From the NCBI GenBank assembly GCA_032122355.1, contig JAUMCS010000018.1, forward strand, positions 1 through 62,473: a DNA stretch of 62,473 nucleotides. Direction: 5' to 3'. The notes beneath the pieces were generated by a model. The model was not told the DNA's origin, ran no database searches, and worked only from the letters and a program-made list of their open reading frames with translations. The translations under genes and the position numbers were made by a program. The DNA comes from RFTU01 sp032122355 (lineage in GTDB: Bacteria; Pseudomonadota; Gammaproteobacteria; Burkholderiales; Burkholderiaceae_C). Position 1 is the first letter of the stretch, and each line of letters opens with the position of its first letter. Shown in pieces: positions 26,390 through 35,621 of this stretch.

Positions 26390-27691
26390 TTAAACCACAT
26401 CGGGGTTGGGTTGATCACTATCACACGACTCGAGTTCATAGCTGGCGGCCAACATAGCCAAGCGAGCAACGACCCCATACATATAAAAACGGTTGGGCAA
26501 GCTCACACCCGGCGAGACACCCGGGCGAGGCAACTGGCTGGAAGGCTCAAAAGCCAAGGGAACAAAGGTCGCACCCGGAGCATTGAGGTTTTCGTCAATG
26601 CCACGCTCGGAATGGACGCGATAAAAGCCCCCCACCACATAACGATCCAGCATATACACCACCGGTTCTGCAACCGCATCATGTACCCGCTCAAAAGTAT
26701 GTACACCCTCCTGAATAATGACTTCTGAGACAGCCTGACCATCTTTAATCACACTCATTTTATTTCTGGTTCGTCGCCCCATTTCTGCGAGCTCTTTAGG
26801 GTCACGCACCATCATAATGCCCATACCGTAAGTGCCCGCATCGGCCTTCACCACAACAAATGGCTTTTCATCAATACCATAATCCTTGTATTTGCGCCGC
26901 ACTTTGCTTAGTAATGCACTGACTTGGTCTTGAATGCAGGTGATTCCCGTGCCTTCTGCAAAATTCAGTTGGCCACATTTTTCAAACAAAGGATTAATTA
27001 ACCAGGCATCAATACCCAACAATTTGGCAAACTTTTTGGCCACGCTGTCATAGCATGCAAAATGATGAGTTTTACGGCGGGTTGCCCAGCCTGCGTGCAA
27101 AGGGGGCACGAGATGTTGCTCATGCAAATTTTGCAAAATTTCAGGAACGCCCGCTGATAAATCATTGTTCAACAAAATGGTACAAGGATCAAAATCCTTC
27201 AAACCCACTCGATTGCGTTGACGTATAAGGGGCTCTAGTAACAAACTACTGCCATCAGGGGTAGGCATGGATGTGGGCGAATGAATTTGCGAATCAAGGG
27301 TACCCAATCGCACATGCAAACCAGCTTGCGTCAGTATTTGAACCAGCCGCTGCACATTCATCAAATAAAAGCGATTACGCGTATGACTTTCCGGAATGAG
27401 TAATAAGTTTTTGGCTTCTGGACATAATTTCTCGATGGCAGCCATCGCCGCTTGAACGGCTAAGGGAAGCATTTCATCTGTGAGATTGTTCCATCCTCCT
27501 GGAAATAAATTGGTATCTACCGGCGCCAATTTAAAACCGGCATTGCGCACATCTACGGAGGTGTAAAAAGGAGGAGTATGCTCCATCCATTCAAGGCGAA
27601 ACCAACGCTCAATAGCAGGCATGGACTCAAGGATGCGCTGCTCTAGTTCATTGATAGGACCCGTCAGGGCAGTGATAAGATAGGGAACCAT
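26390..27691 (-). CDS. gshA: Glutamate-cysteine ligase, proteobacterial TIGR02049 type
   Basis: A 433-residue enzyme catalysing the first step of glutathione synthesis, gamma-glutamylcysteine formation. It is not the E. coli or plant type; it matches the third bacterial family (TIGR02049), recognised by SVDVRNAGFKLAPVDTNLFP, GGWNNLTDEMLP, LIPESHTRN and FVVVKADAGTYGMGIMMV. ATG start at 27691. First clearly recognised gene of gshA-kup-gshB; a small possible membrane ORF lies 41 nt upstream. Confidence 0.93.
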   Translation of the reverse strand: MVPYLITALTGPINELEQRILESMPAIERWFRLEWMEHTPPFYTSVDVRNAGFKLAPVDTNLFPGGWNNLTDEMLPLAVQAAMAAIEKLCPEAKNLLLIPESHTRNRFYLMNVQRLVQILTQAGLHVRLGTLDSQIHSPTSMPTPDGSSLLLEPLIRQRNRVGLKDFDPCTILLNNDLSAGVPEILQNLHEQHLVPPLHAGWATRRKTHHFACYDSVAKKFAKLLGIDAWLINPLFEKCGQLNFAEGTGITCIQDQVSALLSKVRRKYKDYGIDEKPFVVVKADAGTYGMGIMMVRDPKELAEMGRRTRNKMSVIKDGQAVSEVIIQEGVHTFERVHDAVAEPVVYMLDRYVVGGFYRVHSERGIDENLNAPGATFVPLAFEPSSQLPRPGVSPGVSLPNRFYMYGVVARLAMLAASYELESCDSDQPNPDVV

Positions 27692-27732
27692 GTATGGATG
27701 TTAACCCTCTTTGAAAAAGATGACTATTCTAC

Positions 27733-27870
27733 TCACTCTTCAGTAAGCTTATTTTCTTTAGCATTCTGCCCGTCGGTGTTCTTCGGTTGCCGACTTGATG
27801 ATAGAGTCCACCCAACAAGCGCCAACAACAGAAACAATGCCAGCAAGGCTTCTAAAATGATTATCCACAT
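27733..27870 (-). CDS. Possible small membrane protein upstream of gshA
   Basis: A 45-residue frame (or 60 residues from 27915) with one strongly hydrophobic segment, WIIILEALLALFLLLALVGW, then a polar Lys/Glu/Asn-rich tail. It ends 41 nt before gshA on the same strand. Its 5' end overlaps the mltA start (27857) on the opposite strand, and neither start has a Shine-Dalgarno, so it may be a chance frame. No family recognised. Confidence 0.35.
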   Translation of the reverse strand: MWIIILEALLALFLLLALVGWTLSSSRQPKNTDGQNAKENKLTEE

Positions 27871-29065
27871 AAGCCAAGCATACACGCATTTTGCATTGAT
27901 GGCCGTTTGTTTCATGGCACTGATAGGCTGTAGTCATGGCTCACTTCAGCCCACGGCACCCATCTACACCCACAAGCCCACCCCATCTAGTGATGCATGG
28001 AAGCCTGCTGCGTCAATTGCAGAGTGGAAAAAAGTGAACTGGGATGATGTGCCAGGCTGGAATAATGATCGCATCAGTGAGGTCTTGCCCGCATTTCTCA
28101 ACTCCTGCCCCAGAGCTCATGCGCCTTGGCGAGCTGCTTGTGCAGCGTCTCTTCTCATCGAGCGGGATGATGAGGATGCCATGCGGCAGTGGGCGCAACA
28201 ATATCTGCAGCCTTGGCAAATCACGGATAAATCCGGCAACAGCTCAGGATTGCTCACCGGCTACTATGAACCAACCTTCAAGGCCAAAAGAGAACCCGAT
28301 GCGGATTATCGATACCCTGTGTATGCACCCCCGCCTGATTTGCAATCCATAAAACCTTATTGGTCTCGACAAGAAATTGACAGCAATCCTTCCGTTATAG
28401 CCAAGCTTCGCCCCTACACGATTGCTTATTTAGCTGACCCCATTGATGCCGTGGTTTTACACATTCAGGGCTCTGGCCGACTGATTATTGCCAACCCTGA
28501 AGGAGCGACGCAGACCATACGACTGGCCTACGCCGCACATAATGGTCACGCTTTTCAATCAATGATACGCTGGCTTACTCGTCAAGGCTGGATCACGCCC
28601 AGTCAGGCCTCTTGGAATGCCATTCGTCAATGGATGACCCGCAACCCCGCGCGTATTTCTGAGGCCCTATGGTCGAATCCGCGATTCATTTTTTTTCGTG
28701 AAGAAGCCGTTTCCCAAGCCTCCCCAGGCCCAAAGGGCGCACAGGGTGTGGCTTTAACGCCCAAACGATCAATTGCCATTGATCCACGCGTCGCCCCTTA
28801 TGGCACCTTGATGTGGATACAGGGAGCGCAACAAAACCATGCTCAACGCCTAGAACGACTGGTCGTCGCGCAAGACACGGGTGGAGCCATTACGGGTGCG
28901 GTGCGTGCCGATTTCTTTTGGGGCTGGGATTCCCAGGCTGAAGAACAGGCCAATAAAACTTACCTACCCTTTCAATGGTGGGGGCTATGGCCGGCGGGGA
29001 CAACGCCTCCCCATCAAGAAATCAACCAAATCGAATTAAATAACAATTTTTATCATAAAAAATGA
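27857..29065 (+). CDS. mltA: Membrane-bound lytic murein transglycosylase A
   Basis: A 402-residue lipoprotein that cleaves peptidoglycan. I chose ATG 27857, which has AAGG 8 nt upstream and yields a clean lipoprotein signal (LMAVCFMALIGC, lipobox LIGC); the longer frame to 27698 adds an implausible N-terminus. The MltA domain shows LLTGYYEPTFKAKRE; the C-terminal 3D domain shows SIAIDPRVAPYGTLMW and VVAQDTGGAITGAVRADFFWG with the aspartates expected for catalysis. Confidence 0.92.
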   Translation: MIIHISQAYTHFALMAVCFMALIGCSHGSLQPTAPIYTHKPTPSSDAWKPAASIAEWKKVNWDDVPGWNNDRISEVLPAFLNSCPRAHAPWRAACAASLLIERDDEDAMRQWAQQYLQPWQITDKSGNSSGLLTGYYEPTFKAKREPDADYRYPVYAPPPDLQSIKPYWSRQEIDSNPSVIAKLRPYTIAYLADPIDAVVLHIQGSGRLIIANPEGATQTIRLAYAAHNGHAFQSMIRWLTRQGWITPSQASWNAIRQWMTRNPARISEALWSNPRFIFFREEAVSQASPGPKGAQGVALTPKRSIAIDPRVAPYGTLMWIQGAQQNHAQRLERLVVAQDTGGAITGAVRADFFWGWDSQAEEQANKTYLPFQWWGLWPAGTTPPHQEINQIELNNNFYHKK

Positions 29066-29207
29066 AAATATACAATAATCTACCGATAATTTCGTAAATC
29101 ACCCTGGTTAAAAGATTTTTTTACTTGGTTAGCATTTAGCTACGGTCCTCTCTTCATTCTACTGGCGGCACAGATGCTTCGCCTCCTTATTTAGAAAGCT
29201 TACTATC

Positions 29208-29633
29208 ATGAACGATACCACCTACTGGCCCTCCCCCAGAATGGCTTTAGACGAATCACTCGATGTCGATAGCGTTAAAGATCAAACCGGCTGCACCGAT
29301 GAAGACTACGCTGAGCTTTGTCGCGTATTTATCGATGAGGGTAATAACATGATGAGTCGGCTTCAAGATGCCGAAAACGCCATTTTGCAAGCAAACGATG
29401 CGCACCAACTGTCAGATGCCAGCAATTTACTCTATACCGCTGCGCATGAATTATCAGCGAGCTTTGCCATTATTGGTGCTCGCTCTGCCGAAACTTATGC
29501 CCGCGAAACACAAGTTCAGCTCCGCCATAGAGCAGGTCGGGGGGCTGATGCAACCCCACCCAAACCCGATTTATTGAAAGCCACTCATGTTTTGTTAGCA
29601 TCCATCAAAAATTGTTTGGCACTTTTACGTTAA
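29208..29633 (+). CDS. HPt-domain-like small protein
   Basis: A 141-residue soluble protein, predicted mostly helical. Around residue 80 the run TAAHELSASFAIIGARSAE resembles the phosphohistidine helix of HPt domains (His, then a small-residue helix, usually HxLKGSA), preceded by a helix with acidic residues. The usual Lys three residues after His is replaced. No kinase or response regulator is adjacent, so if it is a phosphotransfer protein its partners are elsewhere. It stands alone between mltA and the convergent glcB. Confidence 0.5.
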   Translation: MNDTTYWPSPRMALDESLDVDSVKDQTGCTDEDYAELCRVFIDEGNNMMSRLQDAENAILQANDAHQLSDASNLLYTAAHELSASFAIIGARSAETYARETQVQLRHRAGRGADATPPKPDLLKATHVLLASIKNCLALLR

Positions 29634-29655
29634 CCGCTCAATTCAGCTTGCCACG

Positions 29656-31866
29656 TCAAGCACACAAAACTACATCCTTGACCTTTCTTCTCCAGGCATG
29701 TAGCAAAGGCTCTGTATAACCATTAGGCTGCACCTCGCCCTTGAATACTAGGGCACTGGCAGCACAAAATGCCGGATCTTTAAAGTGATCTGCCAAAGGT
29801 TTATATTGGGGATCATGCGCATTTTGGGCATCAACAACTTTTGCCATACGCCGGAAGGCCGCTCTGACTTGCTGCGAACTGACCACTCCATGGCAAAGCC
29901 AATTAGCAATATGTTGACTTGAAATGCGCAGAGTTGCACGATCCTCCATCAGGCTAATATTGTCAATATCCGGCACTTTCGAGCAACCCACACCTTGATC
30001 GATCCAACGCACCACATAGCCTAGGATGCCTTGTACATTGTTATCCAATTCGCGACGAATTTCATCTGCGCTCCAATCAGGCTGGTGCACGACAGGAATC
30101 GTTAATAAACCCACGAGCAATTGATCACGCTCTTTTTCGTAGTCCACTTTTTCGAGGTTTTTTTGTACTTGTTGAACATCCACTTGATGGTAATGCAAGG
30201 CATGCAACGTCGCCCCTGTAGGTGAGGGGACCCAAGCCGTGTTTGCGCCGGCCTGAGGATGCGCAATTTTTTCTTTCAACATACGCCCCATGAGATCGGG
30301 CATGGCCCACATGCCTTTACCGATTTGCGCATGCCCCCTGAACCCACAAGTTAAACCGACTAGAACGTTGTTACGCTCATAAGCCTGTATCCAAGCCGAG
30401 GTTTTCATATCAGCTTTGCGCCGCATCGGGCCGGCCTTCATGGAGGTGTGCATTTCATCACCGGTCCGATCCAAAAAGCCGGTGTTGATAAATGCCACTC
30501 TGTCAGCAGCCGCAGCAATACAAGCACGCAAATTGACACTGGTGCGACGCTCTTCATCCATGATGCCCAACTTCACGGTTGCAGAGGGCAAACCCAACCA
30601 TCGCTCTACTCGGGCAAATAAATCAACGGCAAACGCCACCTCCGCCGGACCATGCATTTTGGGCTTGACGATGTAAACACTTTTTTGACGAGAATTACGA
30701 ATACCCGATTGACCCAAACCTTTTACATCGTATAGGGCAATCGTGGTGGTGATCAAAGCATCCATAATGCCTTCGGGTATTTCTTGTTCGTTAGGCCCCC
30801 AAAGAATAGCGGGGTTGGTCATTAAGTGGCCCACATTCCGAATGAACAATAAAGAGCGCCCATGCAAGCGGATTTCCCCTTGCCCCGTAGGATCAATGTA
30901 AACTCGATCAGCCTGTAATCGGCGGGTAAATTGGGCCCCTCCCTTAGTGACTTCTTCCGTTAAGGTACCACGCAATATACCCAACCAGTTCGAGTAAGCC
31001 TGCACTTTATCCGCTGCATCAACCACAGCAACAGAGTCTTCCAGATCCAGAATCGTGGACAAAGCCGCTTCGATAATCAAATCGCTCACACCAGCAGCAT
31101 CGAGTCTACCAATGTGATGCTCTGGGTTAATGGTGATTTCTAGGTGCAACCCATGGTGTTGCAATAAAACCGCACTTGGATGTGCAGCAGAACCTTGATA
31201 ACCGATGAATTGCTTTGATTTTTTCAAACTTGTCACCGTGCCGTCACTAAAGGCAATTTTCAACGCACCGTTTTCCACATAGTAGGCGCAAGAATCGATG
31301 TGCGATCCCTTGGCCAAGGGTGCGGTACGGTCTAGGACATAACGGGCGTATTCAATGACTTTTTGTCCTCGCACAGGATTGTAAGATTGCCCGCTGGGCC
31401 CTTGCTTAGGAGCCTCCTCCTCAGAAATCACGTCGGTTCCATAAAGGGCATCATATAAACTACCCCAACGCGCATTGGCTGCATTCAAGGCATAACGCGC
31501 ATTCGTAATCGGCACCACCAACTGTGGCCCTGCCTGTAGGGCCAACTCATCATCCACATGACGTGTTTTGATTTTGAACTTACCTGGGTCTTTAACTAAG
31601 TAGCCAATTTTTTCTAAAAATTGAAGATATTTGCCCATTTTCGCAATCGGCCCAGGATGCTGAGTGTGCCAATCATCTATTTCAGCCTGCAAGCGATCGC
31701 GCTCGAGCAAAAGTTTTGCATTAACGGGTGCCAATTCATGTACGATTTGGCTGAAACCTTGCCAGTATGTAGCGGAACTCATGCCCAAATCAGGCAAAAC
31801 CGAACGCTCTAAAAAGTCATATAGTTCACTGGCAACTTGAAGGCCATAAACCGAGATTCGAGACAT
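29656..31866 (-). CDS. glcB: Malate synthase G
   Basis: A 736-residue monomeric enzyme condensing glyoxylate and acetyl-CoA to malate. Length and motifs fit the G isoform: ILDLEDSVAVVDAADKV, GLPSATVKLGIMDEERRTSVNLRACIAA with the catalytic Arg/Glu region, FINTGFLDRTGDEMHTSMKAGP, and MEDRATLRISSQHIANWL near the C-terminus. No glycolate oxidase or isocitrate lyase gene is in the window, so the glyoxylate source is unknown. It is convergent with the HPt-like gene and divergent from argS. Confidence 0.96.
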   Translation of the reverse strand: MSRISVYGLQVASELYDFLERSVLPDLGMSSATYWQGFSQIVHELAPVNAKLLLERDRLQAEIDDWHTQHPGPIAKMGKYLQFLEKIGYLVKDPGKFKIKTRHVDDELALQAGPQLVVPITNARYALNAANARWGSLYDALYGTDVISEEEAPKQGPSGQSYNPVRGQKVIEYARYVLDRTAPLAKGSHIDSCAYYVENGALKIAFSDGTVTSLKKSKQFIGYQGSAAHPSAVLLQHHGLHLEITINPEHHIGRLDAAGVSDLIIEAALSTILDLEDSVAVVDAADKVQAYSNWLGILRGTLTEEVTKGGAQFTRRLQADRVYIDPTGQGEIRLHGRSLLFIRNVGHLMTNPAILWGPNEQEIPEGIMDALITTTIALYDVKGLGQSGIRNSRQKSVYIVKPKMHGPAEVAFAVDLFARVERWLGLPSATVKLGIMDEERRTSVNLRACIAAAADRVAFINTGFLDRTGDEMHTSMKAGPMRRKADMKTSAWIQAYERNNVLVGLTCGFRGHAQIGKGMWAMPDLMGRMLKEKIAHPQAGANTAWVPSPTGATLHALHYHQVDVQQVQKNLEKVDYEKERDQLLVGLLTIPVVHQPDWSADEIRRELDNNVQGILGYVVRWIDQGVGCSKVPDIDNISLMEDRATLRISSQHIANWLCHGVVSSQQVRAAFRRMAKVVDAQNAHDPQYKPLADHFKDPAFCAASALVFKGEVQPNGYTEPLLHAWRRKVKDVVLCA

Positions 31867-31959
31867 AACCGACTACTCCACAAAGTTAAACTTTCAAAAG
31901 AATATCAAACATTCCAAGGGTTATGAATATACCCGTGTCAAAACAGTAAAATTACATCT

Positions 31960-33663
31960 ATGATTCAAGTTAAAAAAGATTTACTCGCGGCTCTGGAAGC
32001 AGCAATACAGGCCCTTGCGCATAGCGCCCCTTCAGACCTGAAATTTGAAACTCCCAAACATGCCTCTCAAGGAGACTTATCCATTACAGCGGCCATGGCT
32101 TTAGCGAAAGAGCTGAAAACACCTCCACGGGATGTCGCTGCAAAAATAGTAGCAGCGCTTCAAGCTCACTCGGCGATTCAACAATGGGTGTCATCCATCG
32201 AAATCGCGGGCCCCGGCTTTATCAATCTACACCTCAGCCCCGCAGCCAAGCAATCAGTCATCTCAGAAATTTTGCGCACAGACGACCAATTTGGCCACCA
32301 ACCCAGCAATGGCCATCGCGTCATGGTGGAGTTTGTCTCGGCAAACCCCACCGGACCGCTGCACGTAGGACATGGTCGCCAAGGCGTTTTAGGTGATGCA
32401 CTCTGTCGCTTACTGGCATCCCAGGGCCACGCAGTTACGCGCGAGTTTTACTACAACGATGCAGGCGTTCAAATCGCCACGCTGGCGCACTCGGTGCAGG
32501 CGCGCGCACGAGGCCTCCAACCCGGCGATAGTGCGTGGCCCGAAAATGCCTACAATGGTGAATACATCAGCGACATTGCTGCCGCCTATGTTCATCAACA
32601 AACGGTTTATGCCGATGACCGCAGCTTTACCGGCACAGGGGACTTAGAAGACTTGGATGCCATTCGGCAATTTGCGGTGGCTTTTCTCCGTCATGAACAA
32701 GATCTTGACTTACAGGCTTTTGGTGTTCAGTTTGATCACTACTACCTCGAAAGCAGTCTCTACAGCAGTGGCCGCGTGACACAAATTGTTGAAAAACTCC
32801 AATCCACTGGCGTAACCTATGAACAAGACGGCGCACTATGGTTACGAACCACAGATTATGGTGACGACAAAGACCGCGTCATGCAAAAGTCTGATGGCAC
32901 TTACACTTACTTCGTTCCTGACGTAGCCTACCATCTTCACAAATGGCAACGAGGCTTCCATCAAGCCATTAACATTCAAGGAACCGACCATCATGGAACG
33001 ATTGCCCGAGTTCGTGCGGGCCTTCGCGCGGCAGATGCCGCAATTCCCCCACAGTGGCCCGCATACGTCTTACACAAAATGGTCACGGTCATGAAAAACG
33101 GTGAGGAAGTTAAAATTTCCAAACGAGCCGGCAGCTACGTCACCTTACGTGATTTAATAGACTGGACAGGCAAAGACGCTGTTCGGTTTTTCCTCATCAG
33201 TCGAAAGGCTGACACGGAGTTTGTTTTTGATGTCGATTTAGCTCTGAAGCAAAATGACGAAAATCCCGTTTTTTATGTGCAATATGCCCATGCCCGAATT
33301 TACTCTGTTATTCAACAATGGATACAAAGTGGTGGCCAACGAGAACAGCTTGCGAAGGCCAATTTTTCTTTGTTAATGGCCCCCACTGAACTGGCTTTAA
33401 TGATGAAGTTAGCCACCTTTCCCGAGATGCTCAGCCAAGCCGCAGCAGGATTAACCCCTCACGATATCGCTTTTTACGTCCGTGATTTAGCCGCCAACTT
33501 TCATAGCTACTATGCCGCTGAGCGCTTTTTGGTGGATGACGCCGCACTGACTTGCGCCCGCTTGAGTTTGCTGGCGGCCACCCAGCAAGTTTTATCTAAT
33601 GCCTTAGGCTTATTGGGCGTGAGTGCGCCCTCACGCATGGAACGCGAGAACCCCACATCATGA
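31960..33663 (+). CDS. argS: Arginyl-tRNA synthetase
   Basis: A 567-residue class I aminoacyl-tRNA synthetase. The HIGH-like motif is in SANPTGPLHVGHGRQG (about residue 125) and the KMSKS counterpart is in GEEVKISKRAGSYVT; an N-terminal Add1 domain and C-terminal anticodon-binding DALR domain are present. Its TGA stop overlaps the next ATG (ATGA at 33660), coupling it to the SPOR protein. Confidence 0.97.
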   Translation: MIQVKKDLLAALEAAIQALAHSAPSDLKFETPKHASQGDLSITAAMALAKELKTPPRDVAAKIVAALQAHSAIQQWVSSIEIAGPGFINLHLSPAAKQSVISEILRTDDQFGHQPSNGHRVMVEFVSANPTGPLHVGHGRQGVLGDALCRLLASQGHAVTREFYYNDAGVQIATLAHSVQARARGLQPGDSAWPENAYNGEYISDIAAAYVHQQTVYADDRSFTGTGDLEDLDAIRQFAVAFLRHEQDLDLQAFGVQFDHYYLESSLYSSGRVTQIVEKLQSTGVTYEQDGALWLRTTDYGDDKDRVMQKSDGTYTYFVPDVAYHLHKWQRGFHQAINIQGTDHHGTIARVRAGLRAADAAIPPQWPAYVLHKMVTVMKNGEEVKISKRAGSYVTLRDLIDWTGKDAVRFFLISRKADTEFVFDVDLALKQNDENPVFYVQYAHARIYSVIQQWIQSGGQREQLAKANFSLLMAPTELALMMKLATFPEMLSQAAAGLTPHDIAFYVRDLAANFHSYYAAERFLVDDAALTCARLSLLAATQQVLSNALGLLGVSAPSRMERENPTS

Positions 33664-34286
33664 AACCCACATCCGGAAATATCACATTAGGAATTGTTAT
33701 CGGCCTTTTTGTGGGTTTGATGATTGCCATCGGCATATCGCTGTACATGAATAATGTCCCTATTCCCTTCATTGATAAACTGCCCCAGCGCACCGCAGAT
33801 CAAGATGCGCAAGAGGCCCAGCGCAATCAAAACTGGAACCCCAATGCCCCCTTAAGCGGCACAAGCCCAACCCCCATCACGGCAAGCAACAATATGCCCA
33901 CCGCATCCGTAAGCCAGCCCTCGACGGTGGATCCAGCAGCCATTCTGAGTCAAGATAGTCCAGCTACCAACGGCACACCCAGTTCAGCCGCTTTATCCTC
34001 TCCAGTTTCGGCGGCACCACAGGTCAACAAAACTGAAATCACAGGCTTATTTGTACAGGCTGGTGCATTTTGGCGACCCGAAGATGCTGAGCAGCAGCGC
34101 GCCAAATTAGCCATGTTGGGCCTATCTGCGCGTATTTTTGAACGGGAACAAAACGCACAAACGCTCTATCGCGTACGATTAGGCCCGTTTGAAAGCCGTG
34201 ACGACACCATTCCAACCCTCGATCGCCTACAAGCCGCTGGTATCGAGGCCAGCTTGGTGAGGGTAGAGCGCACCAAAACGCCCTAA
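33660..34286 (+). CDS. SPOR-domain membrane protein
   Basis: A 208-residue bitopic inner-membrane protein: a short cytoplasmic tail, one transmembrane helix (LGIVIGLFVGLMIAIGISLYM, residues about 9-30), a Pro/Ser/Thr-rich periplasmic linker, and a C-terminal SPOR domain (about 125-205, FVQAGAFWRPEDAEQQRAKL, YRVRLGPFESRDD). SPOR domains bind denuded glycan strands at the division septum. Its overlap with argS matches an arrangement common in betaproteobacteria. It may be FtsN-like, but the name is not certain. Confidence 0.85.
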   Translation: MKPTSGNITLGIVIGLFVGLMIAIGISLYMNNVPIPFIDKLPQRTADQDAQEAQRNQNWNPNAPLSGTSPTPITASNNMPTASVSQPSTVDPAAILSQDSPATNGTPSSAALSSPVSAAPQVNKTEITGLFVQAGAFWRPEDAEQQRAKLAMLGLSARIFEREQNAQTLYRVRLGPFESRDDTIPTLDRLQAAGIEASLVRVERTKTP

Positions 34287-34360
34287 TTTTGCTACGATAA
34301 ACTTCTTACGCTCAAACGCTGACTTGCCACTTTCACCCTCTTCGACAGAAAGGTATTCGC

Positions 34361-35023
34361 ATGATCACCAGACGCCATTTTCACACCATGGTAGGCTCTT
34401 CACTCGCACTAGCCTATCTACCCACCTACGCTCAGCGTGCTGAGAGTTTTGTTGCTGGCAAAGATTTCCGATCCATCAACAATCCAGCCCCCACCCCAAC
34501 ACCAAACAAAGTTGATGTAGTGGAGTTTTTTATGTACTCCTGCCCGCATTGCCATTCCTTTGAACCCAGCTTGGAAAAATGGGGCCAGAAACTCCCAACC
34601 GACGTCTCCTTCCGTCGGATACCTGCGGTTTTTGGTGCACTACCGGAGCTTTACGCAAAAATGTATTACACCCTAGAAATTTTAGGGTTATTGGGCAGTC
34701 ATCACAAACGCTTTTTTGCGGCCATTCATGTCCAGCGGAGTAAGCTCAATCAATTCGAGGATCTGCTCAGCTGGGCGATTGATAACGGCATTGATAAAAA
34801 AACCTTCACCGATACATTCCAATCTTTTGGCGTTGCCACCAAATTACGCCAAGGTAAACAACTCGCCGAAGCCTATGGGGTTGATGGTGTACCGACCATG
34901 GGAGTCCACGGTCGCTGGGTTACCAGTGTGTCCATGGCAGGCAGCCCTGAACGCGCCTTATCCGTGGTAGATCATTTGATTGCCCAATCTCGCAGCTTTT
35001 TATCCCCTTCATCTCACAAGTAG
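34361..35023 (+). CDS. dsbA: Periplasmic thiol:disulfide oxidoreductase DsbA
   Basis: A 220-residue secreted thioredoxin-fold oxidant. The signal peptide ends near residue 25 (LALAYLPTYAQ); the active site CPHC is at residues 61-64 in FFMYSCPHCHSFEP, and the cis-proline loop is GVPTMGV near residue 173. It introduces disulfides into exported proteins such as LptD. ATG 34361 has AAGG 8 nt upstream. Confidence 0.93.
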   Translation: MITRRHFHTMVGSSLALAYLPTYAQRAESFVAGKDFRSINNPAPTPTPNKVDVVEFFMYSCPHCHSFEPSLEKWGQKLPTDVSFRRIPAVFGALPELYAKMYYTLEILGLLGSHHKRFFAAIHVQRSKLNQFEDLLSWAIDNGIDKKTFTDTFQSFGVATKLRQGKQLAEAYGVDGVPTMGVHGRWVTSVSMAGSPERALSVVDHLIAQSRSFLSPSSHK

Positions 35024-35057
35024 GACTGAGCCTTTATTTGTTGTTCAGTAGTCGCTC

Positions 35058-35621
35058 TTGCAATCTCTTACCGAGCTTTCCGAATTTCTGCGTAGCGTAG
35101 AGCGACACGCTTTTAAACGTACGGCCTATATGGTGGGCGATGATGATGCCGCACTCGATATCGTCCAAGATGCCATGATACGACTGGCCGAAAAATACGG
35201 CCAGCAACCAGCGCAAGAATGGCCTATGCTATTTCAGCGCATACTCAGCAATGCGACTTTAGACTGGTTTCGCCGAAGAAAAGTCAGAAATTCCTGGATG
35301 AAAAACTTTTCTGAGTTTGAATCTCAGGAATCCGATGAGGCTACTGAAAATTTAGATGGCATCTCCAAACTCATTTCCCACCATGCGCAACACGACAGCT
35401 TCGATAGCCTCCATCAATCACAAACACTCAAAATTATTGACGAAGAAATAAAAAAATTAACTTCACGTCAACGCGAAGCATTCCTGTTGCGTTATTGGGA
35501 TGAGTGCGATTGGGCTGAAATTGCTGAATTCATGGATTGCTCTCAAGCCAGTGCTAAAACCCACTGTCAAAGGGCTATACAAGCATTGGCAAAGTCGCTA
35601 AGATCCAAAGGAATTGAATGA
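35058..35621 (+). CDS. ECF-type RNA polymerase sigma factor
   Basis: A 187-residue sigma-70 family factor with region 2 (DDDAALDIVQDAMIRLAEKY, then DWFRRRKVRN) and region 4 with a helix-turn-helix (LTSRQREAFLLRYWDECDWAEIAEFMDCS). TTG start at 35058. The next gene starts at 35618, overlapping the stop (ATGATGA), so a DUF3619 protein is translationally coupled. A strongly acidic linker (EFESQESDEATENLD) separates the two regions. Regulon unknown. Confidence 0.88.
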   Translation: MQSLTELSEFLRSVERHAFKRTAYMVGDDDAALDIVQDAMIRLAEKYGQQPAQEWPMLFQRILSNATLDWFRRRKVRNSWMKNFSEFESQESDEATENLDGISKLISHHAQHDSFDSLHQSQTLKIIDEEIKKLTSRQREAFLLRYWDECDWAEIAEFMDCSQASAKTHCQRAIQALAKSLRSKGIE

